A stretch of 64,000 bases of DNA from assembly GCA_964436815.1 (NCBI GenBank), contig CAYTER010000005.1, forward strand, positions 1-64,000, given 5' to 3'. Source of the DNA: UBA993 sp964436815. GTDB taxonomy: Bacteria; Bacillota; Dethiobacteria; DTU022. A program made the position numbers and the translations under genes. The notes under the pieces are model-generated. The model made no database searches and was not told the origin of the DNA. It saw only the letters and a program-made list of their open reading frames with translations. Positions 33,814-41,915 of this stretch are shown here, piece after piece; position 1 is the first letter of the stretch; every line of letters starts with the position of its first letter.

Positions 33814-36800
33814 TTAAAACCCTTCGCTAAAAACCCTTAAAGCCTCCAGCTCTTCGATATCAAGCAGCAAACTATCCAGTGGCGACAAACCGGGACGGGG
33901 GCTGAGCAGTTTGAAACTGAGCGGATTTTTCCCGCTAATGACCGCTCTCTTTTCGGCGAAAGCCCTGTGCCGTTCTACGGAAGCCAAATCAATCCGGCTT
34001 GAAGCACTGAACCGAAGCAGGATACCATTTTTTGAATGGCTGATCAGCACAATCCCCGCATCAGCAGCCCTGATTCTAATCCTCGCCACCTGTAACAGTT
34101 TTCTGACCGGATCTGGAGGGGTAGCAAAGCGATCAATCATTTCATCTTCAATATCAGCCAACTCATCAAGGCTGCCGGCACTATAGATTTTCTGGTAGAA
34201 ATCAATCTTCTGGTCCTGAGCCGGGATATAAGAGGAAGGGATATAGGCGCTGATTTTCAGATCCAGGCTCGGTTCAATTCTGGTTTCAGGCGGTTCATTT
34301 TTAAGCAGCGCAACAGCCTGATCCAGCATCCGTACATAGAGATCGAATCCCACCGCTGCAATAAAACCGTGCTGCTCGGCTCCAAGAATATTGCCGGCTC
34401 CCCTGATTTCGAGATCGCGCAGGGCGATTTTAAACCCGGAACCAAGTTCAGTAAACTCCCTTATAGCCTTCAACCGTTTACGGGCAGTTTCGCTGATTAG
34501 TTTATCTTTTTGGTAGGTCAGGTAAGCATAGGCCAGGCGGTTAGATCTTCCTACCCGCCCCCTGATCTGGTATAACTGGGCCAGACCAAACCGATCAGCA
34601 TCACAGACTATTAATGTGTTGACATTCGGTATATCAAGTCCGGATTCGATGATTGTTGAACTTACCAGTATCTGATAATAGCCTTCCTGAAAGTCAGACA
34701 TGACTTTTTCCAGCTTGACCTCCGGCATCTGCCCGTGCCCGACAGCTACCGATGCAGAGGGAAACAGCTTGGCAATTTTATCCGCAAACGCTTCGATCTG
34801 CGCTACACGGTTGAAGACAATAAATACCTGCCCCTGACGGTCCAGTTCGCGTTGTACCGCTTCGCATACCAGGTTCTCCGAGTACTCGAGGACATATGTC
34901 TGAACCGGATAGCGATCCTCGGGAGGAGTATCGATAATACTTAGATCACGGGCCCCGGCCAGTGAAAGGTGAAGGGTGCGGGGGATCGGTGTTGCAGTCA
35001 TGGAGAGTGTATCAACCTCCAGGCGCATTTTCTTAATTTTTTCCTTCTGTTTTACGCCAAACCGCTGTTCTTCATCAATGACCAGCAAACCCAGATCAGG
35101 CAAGCGGAGATCCTTCGCCAATAGGCGGTGAGTCCCGATCACCAGATCAATTTTTCCTGCTGCCAGGTTTTTGATAATTTCTTTCTGCTTTAAAGGTGGA
35201 ACAAAACGGCTTAGCTGGGCTACCTGCACCGGAAAACCGTTAAACCGCTCCCTGAAAGTTCGGAAATGCTGCTGGGCTAATACCGTTGTCGGCACAAGAA
35301 TAACCACCTGCTTGCCTTCCATTACCACCTTGAAAGCCGCCCTCATGGCAACTTCGGTCTTACCATAGCCCACATCTCCACAAATCAAACGATCCATGGG
35401 GTGGTTTTTTTCAAGATCTTCTTTAACATCAGCTATAGCCTGCAACTGATCAGGGGTTTCTTCGTACGGGAACTGCGCTTCAAATTCCTGCTGCCAGGGG
35501 TGATCCGGTCCAAAACTATAACCTGTAATTGCTTGACGGGCTGCATATAATTGCAGAAGATCACGGGCCAGATCTTCCACAGATTGGTTTACTTTTCTTT
35601 TCAGCCTCCGCCACTCTGAACCACCGAGGCTGTGAAGATGAGGTGCAGTTCCGGCACCGCCTGAGTACCTGCGGATCTGACGAACCTGATCAATTGGGAT
35701 ATATAACTTATCGGTTCCCCTGTACTTCAGCTGTAAATAATCGCGTTCAATTCCTGCCACACTAAGGGTGTGGACTCCCTGGAATTGCCCGATTCCATGC
35801 TGTTCATGGACGACATAATCCCCGACGGCCAACTCGCTGTAACTACTGAGCAGAGTCCCCTCACGCTTGCTGATCCTTTTTTTCTTTTTTCTTTTTGGCA
35901 ATAAATTCTGCTCTGTTATTACTGCCAACTGCAGGCTTGGAATGATAAAACCTTCATCCGGCACACCGGCCAGGCTGGTATAGGTTAAAGAGTCGGATAA
36001 CTGTTCCCTGATCAAGGCTGACAAATTATTGCTCCGCTCTTCTGAACCCGCCGCAAGAAAGACCTGATAATGTTCTTTATGCCAATAATGTAAATCATTT
36101 TCGAAAATCCCCCACTGCCCGTGATAAAGAGGAGCGCTCTTAACTTCCAGGCTGTAAGACTCACCTGTTCGCAGAAATCCCGGGCTGCCGGATAGAGCAT
36201 TTAAACTGATCACCGGCCCTTCGTAGCGCGTAAAAATATCCTCAATGCCCCACAGTTGTTCTGTTGTTCTGCCTAAGAGCTCTCCCTGGGCATATGATTC
36301 CTGATCATGCTTATCTAAGTCTTTTTTAAGATGGTCCGCCTTCTGTATAACCAGATCTGCTTCTTCCAGGGCTAATAAGCTTCCTTCCGGCAGGTAATCC
36401 AGAAGAGAAGCGCCATGGCTATAGAAATAATCAAAGTAGCTACTAAGGAGATCCAGGCCTTCAGGATGTGACAATCGTTCCAGGTGATCCCCAACCATCT
36501 GCCTGAGCTTGACAGCCGTTTCAGTGTCACCTCTTTTACGCAGCCGTGACAGCGACTTTTCAAGGTTTTCCCTGATCCTTTTTTCACCCTGAAGATAATC
36601 GGCCGGGAGAATGATCAACTCACGTGCAGGCATTAGCAGAAGTGAACTGTGTCTTTCGCTGGAGCGCTGGCTTAGAGGATCAAAATAACGGATTGATTCG
36701 ATAAGATCATCGTTTAGTTCAAGGCGTAAAGGTCTTCCCAGCCCGGGTGAAAATAGATCAATAATTGCTCCGCGGGCGCTGAATTGCCCTACAGTTTCGG

Positions 36801-37311
36801 TCAGAGAACTCCTTTCGTAACCTCGTTCCACCAGATCGGTAATTAGTTGCTCCCGGTTTATCCTGCTGCCCAGATCAAGCTTGATTGTCAGTTTATGCCA
36901 TGTTTCCGGGGGTAGATTTTTACTGAGGAGGGCTGCAACCGGTGCGACAAAAATTCCTCCTGAACTGCTTGTCAGCCACTGTAAAAACTGAAGTCTTTGA
37001 TGCTGTATTTCTTCGCTGCGTGAAATAACTTCAGAGTTGACAAAGAGCTCCCGTGATGGAAGAAGCCTTACACTGCCGGGAAGGAAAACATCGATATCAG
37101 CATATGCTTTTTCGGCCTTCGCTTGATCGGCGGTTAGCAATAAAATCTTTTTCCCGGAATAACCGGCCAGCGCTGAGAGAAAGTAATTTCGGCCGCTGCC
37201 ATCTAAGCCATGGTACTCAACCCGGTAAGCCGGATCTGTTTTCAGCCTTTCCAGCAGTGAAGAAAACTTACGGTCATTTACCCAGAGAGCTAATAATTCA
37301 CTGATCAGCAA
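33814..37311 (-). CDS. mfd: Transcription-repair coupling factor Mfd
   Basis: Mfd displaces RNA polymerase stalled at DNA damage and recruits UvrA. The 1165-residue protein is full length: UvrB-like N-terminal domain, RNA polymerase-interacting CarD-like domain (AVGDYVVHEQHGIGQFQGV), SF2 translocase with Walker A CGDVGYGKTEV, the DEEQ box (VIDEEQRFGV), TATPIPRTL, and the C-terminal TRCF domain. Start is TTG 37311. It lies next to the YabM-like gene as in Bacillus, but its usual neighbour pth is 7 kb away because of the island at 37585-44653. Confidence 0.97.
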   Translation of the reverse strand: MLISELLALWVNDRKFSSLLERLKTDPAYRVEYHGLDGSGRNYFLSALAGYSGKKILLLTADQAKAEKAYADIDVFLPGSVRLLPSRELFVNSEVISRSEEIQHQRLQFLQWLTSSSGGIFVAPVAALLSKNLPPETWHKLTIKLDLGSRINREQLITDLVERGYERSSLTETVGQFSARGAIIDLFSPGLGRPLRLELNDDLIESIRYFDPLSQRSSERHSSLLLMPARELIILPADYLQGEKRIRENLEKSLSRLRKRGDTETAVKLRQMVGDHLERLSHPEGLDLLSSYFDYFYSHGASLLDYLPEGSLLALEEADLVIQKADHLKKDLDKHDQESYAQGELLGRTTEQLWGIEDIFTRYEGPVISLNALSGSPGFLRTGESYSLEVKSAPLYHGQWGIFENDLHYWHKEHYQVFLAAGSEERSNNLSALIREQLSDSLTYTSLAGVPDEGFIIPSLQLAVITEQNLLPKRKKKKRISKREGTLLSSYSELAVGDYVVHEQHGIGQFQGVHTLSVAGIERDYLQLKYRGTDKLYIPIDQVRQIRRYSGGAGTAPHLHSLGGSEWRRLKRKVNQSVEDLARDLLQLYAARQAITGYSFGPDHPWQQEFEAQFPYEETPDQLQAIADVKEDLEKNHPMDRLICGDVGYGKTEVAMRAAFKVVMEGKQVVILVPTTVLAQQHFRTFRERFNGFPVQVAQLSRFVPPLKQKEIIKNLAAGKIDLVIGTHRLLAKDLRLPDLGLLVIDEEQRFGVKQKEKIKKMRLEVDTLSMTATPIPRTLHLSLAGARDLSIIDTPPEDRYPVQTYVLEYSENLVCEAVQRELDRQGQVFIVFNRVAQIEAFADKIAKLFPSASVAVGHGQMPEVKLEKVMSDFQEGYYQILVSSTIIESGLDIPNVNTLIVCDADRFGLAQLYQIRGRVGRSNRLAYAYLTYQKDKLISETARKRLKAIREFTELGSGFKIALRDLEIRGAGNILGAEQHGFIAAVGFDLYVRMLDQAVALLKNEPPETRIEPSLDLKISAYIPSSYIPAQDQKIDFYQKIYSAGSLDELADIEDEMIDRFATPPDPVRKLLQVARIRIRAADAGIVLISHSKNGILLRFSASSRIDLASVERHRAFAEKRAVISGKNPLSFKLLSPRPGLSPLDSLLLDIEELEALRVFSEGF

Positions 37312-37480
37312 AGTAGAGCCACTTCCCGCAGGGTTTTATTTGTACAGCAAAAATGGGAGAAATATTCTTTTCCCCTGGTGATGATGAGCTAAAGTATATC
37401 TTTCAAACTGCAGAGAGTCAAACAAGGTAGTTGTCGGCCAGGCGATTTGGGTAAATTATTCTTTTTCTTCAGCTGCTAAA

Positions 37481-37520
37481 GGCCACCTCCGGACTGATCA
37501 GATCCAGTTCAGGGGTGGCC
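37481..37520 (-). terminator. Hairpin downstream of the TMEM43-family gene
   Basis: Arms ggccacc (37481-37487) and ggtggcc (37514-37520) with additional inner pairing, followed by TTT on the minus strand. The 273 bases between mfd and the TMEM43-family gene hold nothing else I can recognise. Confidence 0.5.
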
Positions 37521-37584
37521 TGGATGATGGCTTTTTGTATGCTTTTCAGCAATGACCCAGTCTGCTCTCAGGGGATAATGATTT

Positions 37585-38763
37585 TTACCCCTCTGCAACT
37601 GCCGGTTGTTGATTTATCTTTTTCCTTCTGACGATCAGGAAATAGACTAGCACACCGGCGAGCAAAAGCAGGATAATAGCAAGCAGCGGCCGGTAAAATA
37701 TCCAGGCAAGCGCAATGACAATGAAGGTCAGGATTAAAGAGATTAATCCTGCAACAAGGCCTAACCCTGAAGATAGCAGCCGCCCGAGAAATGGAAGCAC
37801 TACCCCTAGAGTTGCAAAAGGTTTGAATATGGTATTCAGGCCGGCAAAAAACAAGAAAAAGCCCAGTACCCGCATTAGCCAGGTTCTGAAAACATTTGCC
37901 GCTTTTGCTGACTCGATCATCTCACCGGCAGTATGAGTTCCGTCTCGCAGCATTTCAATTGTTGTATTCTGCTTGGTCCGGTAAGGGCCAATTTGCCCAT
38001 TGTTTATCTGGCCAATCACGGAAACCTGGCCGGGAAGGGCCGCCCGATGTGAAATCCTCAAGTCACCAATTTGAGGACTGCCGGGATTGCCGATATAAAT
38101 CTGGTTTGCCGAAATCTGTGCTTCCGACTTAATAGAATCAGGAATTTCGGCGATTTCTTCATTGGTATAGTTGATGTCCTGGTTTGCAGATATTTGGCGA
38201 ACTAGCCCGGGTGATAATGTATACTCGCCGATCTTGACCTGCTGCGCTGTCCAGCTGCTCCCTTCGAAAGGCATCCGGGCAGGATTGGCATGCTTCGTTC
38301 TGGCATCGGGATCTCTAAAAGCAGAAGATTGGATCAACCTCGACGACCAGACCGGTTCATAAGTATAGGTAGTAATAGTTTCTTTTGTTCCGCCAATTTT
38401 TTCAATTGTTTCGGTAGTGGATTTTTCCTGCCATTGATACATTTCAACCGTTCTAACCAGTAAAATAGCATTAAGGCTGATGCCAAACTCACTGTCAGTC
38501 AGTATTTCGGGTGTGACAGTTTCGCCGGTGCTGTGGACAAGCAATCCTCCCAATTCCGGTGAATAAGTGGTCAGGTTGGCCTCGATAACATTGCCGGCCC
38601 CCTCTTCAAGCCCTTTAGCGATCCTGACCGCATACCCTTCGTTAATCCACAGGACCGGGAATGCTGCAAGAAAAAGAATCAGGCCAATCAGTATTCCCTT
38701 AATTGATCCCATCATCCGGTTGCCGTAATTTTGCCTGGAAACCTCAGTATAAGGTTTTTTAGC
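37585..38763 (-). CDS. TMEM43 family membrane protein
   Basis: A ~392-residue protein with one N-terminal membrane helix (~18-38), a large ~230-residue outside domain and three to four membrane helices at the end (from ~300). This layout and the motifs ...WINEGYAVR, WQEKSTTET and SSAFRDPDARTKHANPARMPF fit the TMEM43/LUMA family, whose bacterial function is unknown. GTG 38763 is the probable start (GAGGGGGA six bases upstream); an in-frame TTG at 38796 precedes the ribosome site. It lies on the opposite strand to the sigma-54-controlled FNT gene and shares its 421-base upstream region. Confidence 0.85.
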   Translation of the reverse strand, partial: AKKPYTEVSRQNYGNRMMGSIKGILIGLILFLAAFPVLWINEGYAVRIAKGLEEGAGNVIEANLTTYSPELGGLLVHSTGETVTPEILTDSEFGISLNAILLVRTVEMYQWQEKSTTETIEKIGGTKETITTYTYEPVWSSRLIQSSAFRDPDARTKHANPARMPFEGSSWTAQQVKIGEYTLSPGLVRQISANQDINYTNEEIAEIPDSIKSEAQISANQIYIGNPGSPQIGDLRISHRAALPGQVSVIGQINNGQIGPYRTKQNTTIEMLRDGTHTAGEMIESAKAANVFRTWLMRVLGFFLFFAGLNTIFKPFATLGVVLPFLGRLLSSGLGLVAGLISLILTFIVIALAWIFYRPLLAIILLLLAGVLVYFLIVRRKKINQQPAVAEG

Positions 38764-38943
38764 CACGTTAGATCCCCCTCTGCAATGATAATGCAATAAA
38801 CATCAGTAAATTATAATATTTCTTCGAAACCATACTATTGTAGAGATGATATCACGGCTCTGAATTGTAAAGCAAGAGCTCGCTTTTCATCCTGGCCTGA
38901 TGATCGATGAAATATTCGGCATAAGCGCCTTCCGGTAAGAGAT

Positions 38944-38961
38944 GTGACGCATTTACGTCAC
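38944..38961. promoter_or_regulatory. Palindrome at enhancer distance from the sigma-54 promoter
   Basis: Perfect inverted repeat gtgacg (38944-38949) and cgtcac (38956-38961) with a 6-base centre, about 165 bases upstream of the -24/-12 promoter. NtrC-type activators bind palindromes at -80 to -200, so this could be the activator site. An imperfect second inverted repeat (accag/ctggt, 38982-38996) lies nearby. Confidence 0.5.
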
Positions 38962-39111
38962 GTCTGCTCCCTCAATGATCTACCAGAACGCCTGGTCATC
39001 ATCTGTTAACCATATTACAAGCGATCAATCTTAAGCCTCACCCATTAAAAAGAGCAGCGTAAAGCCTTATTCTAAGGGATTTACAAAAAATAGTAAGACA
39101 ATCCCGTTATC

Positions 39112-39128
39112 TTGGCATAAAGATTGCT
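39112..39128 (+). promoter_or_regulatory. Sigma-54 (-24/-12) promoter of the FNT gene
   Basis: TTGGCATAAAGATTGCT matches every constrained position of the sigma-54 consensus YTGGCAYRNNNNTTGCW, with GG (39114-39115) and GC (39126-39127) correctly spaced. Transcription should start near 39139, leaving a ~46-base leader with AGGAGG before ATG 39185. An NtrC-family activator is encoded in the same island (43133-44653). Confidence 0.9.
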
Positions 39129-39184
39129 TAGTTAATATTATGAAAGATAATTTACAGCAGCAAGAAAGAAAGGAGGCAATACCA

Positions 39185-40282
39185 ATGACTGAGAAATGCG
39201 CATTCTGGAACGAGTACGATTCAATTGCAGGGCATATCTGCTACTGCGAACTGGCCGCTTTTAACCGTCCGGTAAATTCCAACTTCCTTAAGGCCATCGG
39301 CTGCACGGGTGACAAACGCCTGGAATGTATTAAAAAGATGGAAGCTGCAACCGGAGCCGGGGTAGCACCGGAAGAGCTGCCTGCACCTGTTCCTGCTCCA
39401 GCCCCTGTCACTGCACCGGTATTGTCCTGCGATCCGCCGGCGGAAATCGCAAAGACTGTCGTCGGCGTCGCGCAGAAAAAGGCGGCAACTGCAGTCCCCT
39501 CATTACTAATGCTGGCTATCCTCGCTGGTGCCTACATTGCTTTAGGAGCAGTCCTCTTTACCATAGTCACCAATGACCTATCCGCTTATATCGGCGATGG
39601 ATTAAGCCGCATGGTAGGCGGGGTAGCCTTTTCACTCGGACTGATCCTGGTCATCCTAGGCGGTGCAGAACTGTTTACCGGGAACAACCTTTTAGTCGCC
39701 GGCTACCTGGACAAAAAGCTTAATGGCAAACAGGTCCTTAATAACTGGGTCTGGGTCTACCTGTTCAATTTTGTCGGAGCCCTGGTCGTTGTAGCGCTCT
39801 TTTACTACTCCGGCATCTGGAAAGCCAATGACGGCGGCGTCGCGGCAAGGATAATCAACATCGCTGTTGCCAAAAGCAGCCTGACCTGGAGTGAAGCTCT
39901 ATTCAGGGGCATCCTTTGCAACTGGCTGGTCTGCCTTGCAGTCTGGCTCTCGATGGCCGGGAAAGATGCAATCAGTAAAATTCTTGGCATTATGATTCCG
40001 ATCAGCGCTTTTGTCGCAGCCGGGTTCGAACACTCTATCGCTAATATGTATTTTATCCCAATGGGCATGATGTTAAAAAATACCGCGCTGGCCCAGGGGC
40101 TTTTTGCACCGGCTGTTTTACAGGGTTTAAGCTGGCAGGCTTTCTTCTTAAACAATCTGATCCCCGTTACGATCGGGAACATCATCGGTGGAGTAGTCTT
40201 CGTAGCTATCGCTTACTGGACATGCTACCTGCGCCCGCTGATGCCGAAAGAGATTATAACCGGTGAAAAACTGCACGGCTAA
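39185..40282 (+). CDS. FNT-family (formate/nitrite-type) channel with N-terminal Cys4 domain
   Basis: A 365-residue protein in three parts. Residues 1-55 form a soluble domain with cysteines at 5, 21, 40 and 48. Residues ~60-80 are a Pro/Ala linker. From ~100 there is a complete six-helix FNT channel with GGAELFTGNN, the central-pore histidine in GFEHSIANMYF, GILCNWLVCLAVWL and NLIPVTIGNIIGG. FNT channels carry formate, nitrite, hydrosulfide or lactate/acetate; the substrate here is unknown. The start is ATG 39185 (AGGAGG eight bases upstream); ATG 39140 would fall at the predicted transcription start. N-terminal Cys fusions are not part of the known FNT architecture. Confidence 0.88.
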   Translation: MTEKCAFWNEYDSIAGHICYCELAAFNRPVNSNFLKAIGCTGDKRLECIKKMEAATGAGVAPEELPAPVPAPAPVTAPVLSCDPPAEIAKTVVGVAQKKAATAVPSLLMLAILAGAYIALGAVLFTIVTNDLSAYIGDGLSRMVGGVAFSLGLILVILGGAELFTGNNLLVAGYLDKKLNGKQVLNNWVWVYLFNFVGALVVVALFYYSGIWKANDGGVAARIINIAVAKSSLTWSEALFRGILCNWLVCLAVWLSMAGKDAISKILGIMIPISAFVAAGFEHSIANMYFIPMGMMLKNTALAQGLFAPAVLQGLSWQAFFLNNLIPVTIGNIIGGVVFVAIAYWTCYLRPLMPKEIITGEKLHG

Positions 40283-40322
40283 ATGAAGTGCCGGCGATGT
40301 TATACATAAAGGAGTGAGAAGA

Positions 40323-40580
40323 ATGGAAAAAATGGTTAACTGCCCAAACTGGAAAGAATATCAGAGCCTTAACGGTTGGGTTATGTTCTGCGGAGCCGGC
40401 GCTTATGGGCGTAAATTAACCGTCCAGGAAGCACGCAGCTGCGGATGCAATGAACTGCAGAGAGCAAAATGCAAGAAGATCATGGAAAACAATGTCGGCT
40501 ACGGTTTGGTTCCGGAAATTTGCGAGGAAACTTTTGCGAAAGAAAAAAGAACTGACCTTGAACCGGTAAAAACAGTATAA
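40323..40580 (+). CDS. Stand-alone Cys4-domain protein, paralogue of the FNT N-terminus
   Basis: An 85-residue soluble protein 40 bases after the FNT gene. Cysteines at 7, 23, 42 and 50 have the spacing C-x15-C-x18-C-x7-C, identical to that of the FNT N-terminus, and the same flanking residues recur (W-x-EY-x-S-x2-G, an Arg eight residues after the second Cys, GC, a basic-rich CxKxME, G-x-G-x2-PE). It probably binds a metal or Fe-S cluster and may bind or regulate the channel; this is inference. ATG 40323 follows AAAGGAG by eight bases. I do not recognise the family. Confidence 0.8.
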   Translation: MEKMVNCPNWKEYQSLNGWVMFCGAGAYGRKLTVQEARSCGCNELQRAKCKKIMENNVGYGLVPEICEETFAKEKRTDLEPVKTV

Positions 40581-40616
40581 CCTTGAATCAGTAACCCGGC
40601 TGATGCCGGAACTGTT

Positions 40617-40646
40617 AAGGGGACACGGTTTTTAAAGTGTCCCCTT
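40617..40646 (+). terminator. Hairpin after the Cys4-domain gene
   Basis: Perfect 10-bp stem aaggggacac/gtgtcccctt with a 10-base loop. The following cgttat is not T-rich, so some transcription may continue into the dehydrogenase gene 100 bases downstream. Confidence 0.65.
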
Positions 40647-40745
40647 CGTTATGCAGAGCTTAATAGAGAAAATTAGCAGGTATTTATTATAAAGCTACAG
40701 AATTATAGGGCAGCACCTGATCTGAAGGAAAAGGAGGGTCATCAA

Positions 40746-41915
40746 TTGTATACCAGTAAATTTGTGACCCCGGAAATCATATTTGGTATCGGCTCTCTTA
40801 ATCAAGTTGGTGAATGCTGCAGCCGCCTCGGATCAACAAAGGTATTTCTCGTTGCCGACCAGGGCATAGTCAGTTGCGGCTGGGTAGATCAAGCCCTGAC
40901 CTATCTTAAAGAAGCAGGACTTGACCACTTTTTATGGAGCGATTTTTCAGCCAACCCCCGTGATTTTGAAGTGGAAGAAGGCTGTCGACATTACACTGAA
41001 GAAGGTTGTGACGCCGTATTGGCAATCGGAGGAGGCAGTGCCGTTGACATGGCCAAGGCAGTGGCTACCCTGTCAACCAACCCTGGACGCATTCACGATT
41101 ATGAGGGCATTGATATGATTCAGGAACCGCTCCCTCCTTTGATCGTCGTTCCTTCTACTGCCGGCTCCGGAGCCGAGGTGTCCCAGTTTGCCATTATCTC
41201 GGACAGCAAAAGAAAAATTAAAATGACCATCATCTCCAAATCACTGGTCCCTGACATAGCTGTTTCAGATCCGCTAATCCTATCGACAATCAGCAGCAGA
41301 TTAACGGCAAATACCGGGATGGAAGCTTTGAGCCACGCCGTGGAAGCCTATCTATCTCTAGCAGCCACCGACATGACTGATATACACGCCCTCCAGGCAA
41401 TCAGGCTGATCTCGGCTAATTTACGCTCTTCTGTGGCCAGCCAGGTTGACGAAGCGGCGAAAATAGCCATGGCTCAGGCCAGTCTGCATGCCGGGATTGC
41501 TTTTTCCAACGCTGTGCTGGGTTTAACTCACGCCATGACTCATCAAATCGGCGGCCTCTTTGATCAGCCGATCGGCTCGATTAGCGCCGTTCTTCTCCCT
41601 TATGTGATGCGCTTCAACATGATTGCCTGTATCGATAAATATGCTGAGATTGCTGAGGCCATGGGCGCACAGACAAAAAACCTTTCAAAACGCGAGGCGG
41701 CTGAGTTGGCCATTGAAATGGTTCGGGAACTGGCTCGCGATGTAGGGATTCCAGCCGGATTAGCTGAGCTGGAGCTGCCCGAAGAAGCAATCCCGGAACT
41801 GAGCAGGAACGCCATGAATGATGCCTGTTTTATCACCAATCCCCGTGATGCCGATGAAGAAGAGATCAGCAATATTTTCCGGGAAGTGCTTAAAACAAAG
41901 GGGAGTGAGCATTGA
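40746..41915 (+). CDS. Iron-containing alcohol dehydrogenase family protein with altered metal site
   Basis: A 389-residue group III (iron-type) dehydrogenase. The NAD motif GGGSAVDMAKA (~95-105) and PSTAGSGAE are intact. Metal-site alignment: the usual Asp in GMDAL is Glu193 (GMEAL), His197 is present, His262 and His266 of HAMTH are present, but the last ligand (normally P-H-G before the LLP strand) is Ile (FDQPIGS). The enzyme may therefore use another metal or a different chemistry. Start TTG 40746, eight bases after GGAGG. It overlaps the kinase gene by one base, so they are one operon. Substrate unknown. Confidence 0.9.
   Translation: MYTSKFVTPEIIFGIGSLNQVGECCSRLGSTKVFLVADQGIVSCGWVDQALTYLKEAGLDHFLWSDFSANPRDFEVEEGCRHYTEEGCDAVLAIGGGSAVDMAKAVATLSTNPGRIHDYEGIDMIQEPLPPLIVVPSTAGSGAEVSQFAIISDSKRKIKMTIISKSLVPDIAVSDPLILSTISSRLTANTGMEALSHAVEAYLSLAATDMTDIHALQAIRLISANLRSSVASQVDEAAKIAMAQASLHAGIAFSNAVLGLTHAMTHQIGGLFDQPIGSISAVLLPYVMRFNMIACIDKYAEIAEAMGAQTKNLSKREAAELAIEMVRELARDVGIPAGLAELELPEEAIPELSRNAMNDACFITNPRDADEEEISNIFREVLKTKGSEH

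Noticed and set aside
39140..39184. Upstream ATG for the FNT protein
   Set aside because: It coincides with the predicted sigma-54 transcription start, lacks a ribosome site, and the extra residues contain the AGGAGG of the real start.
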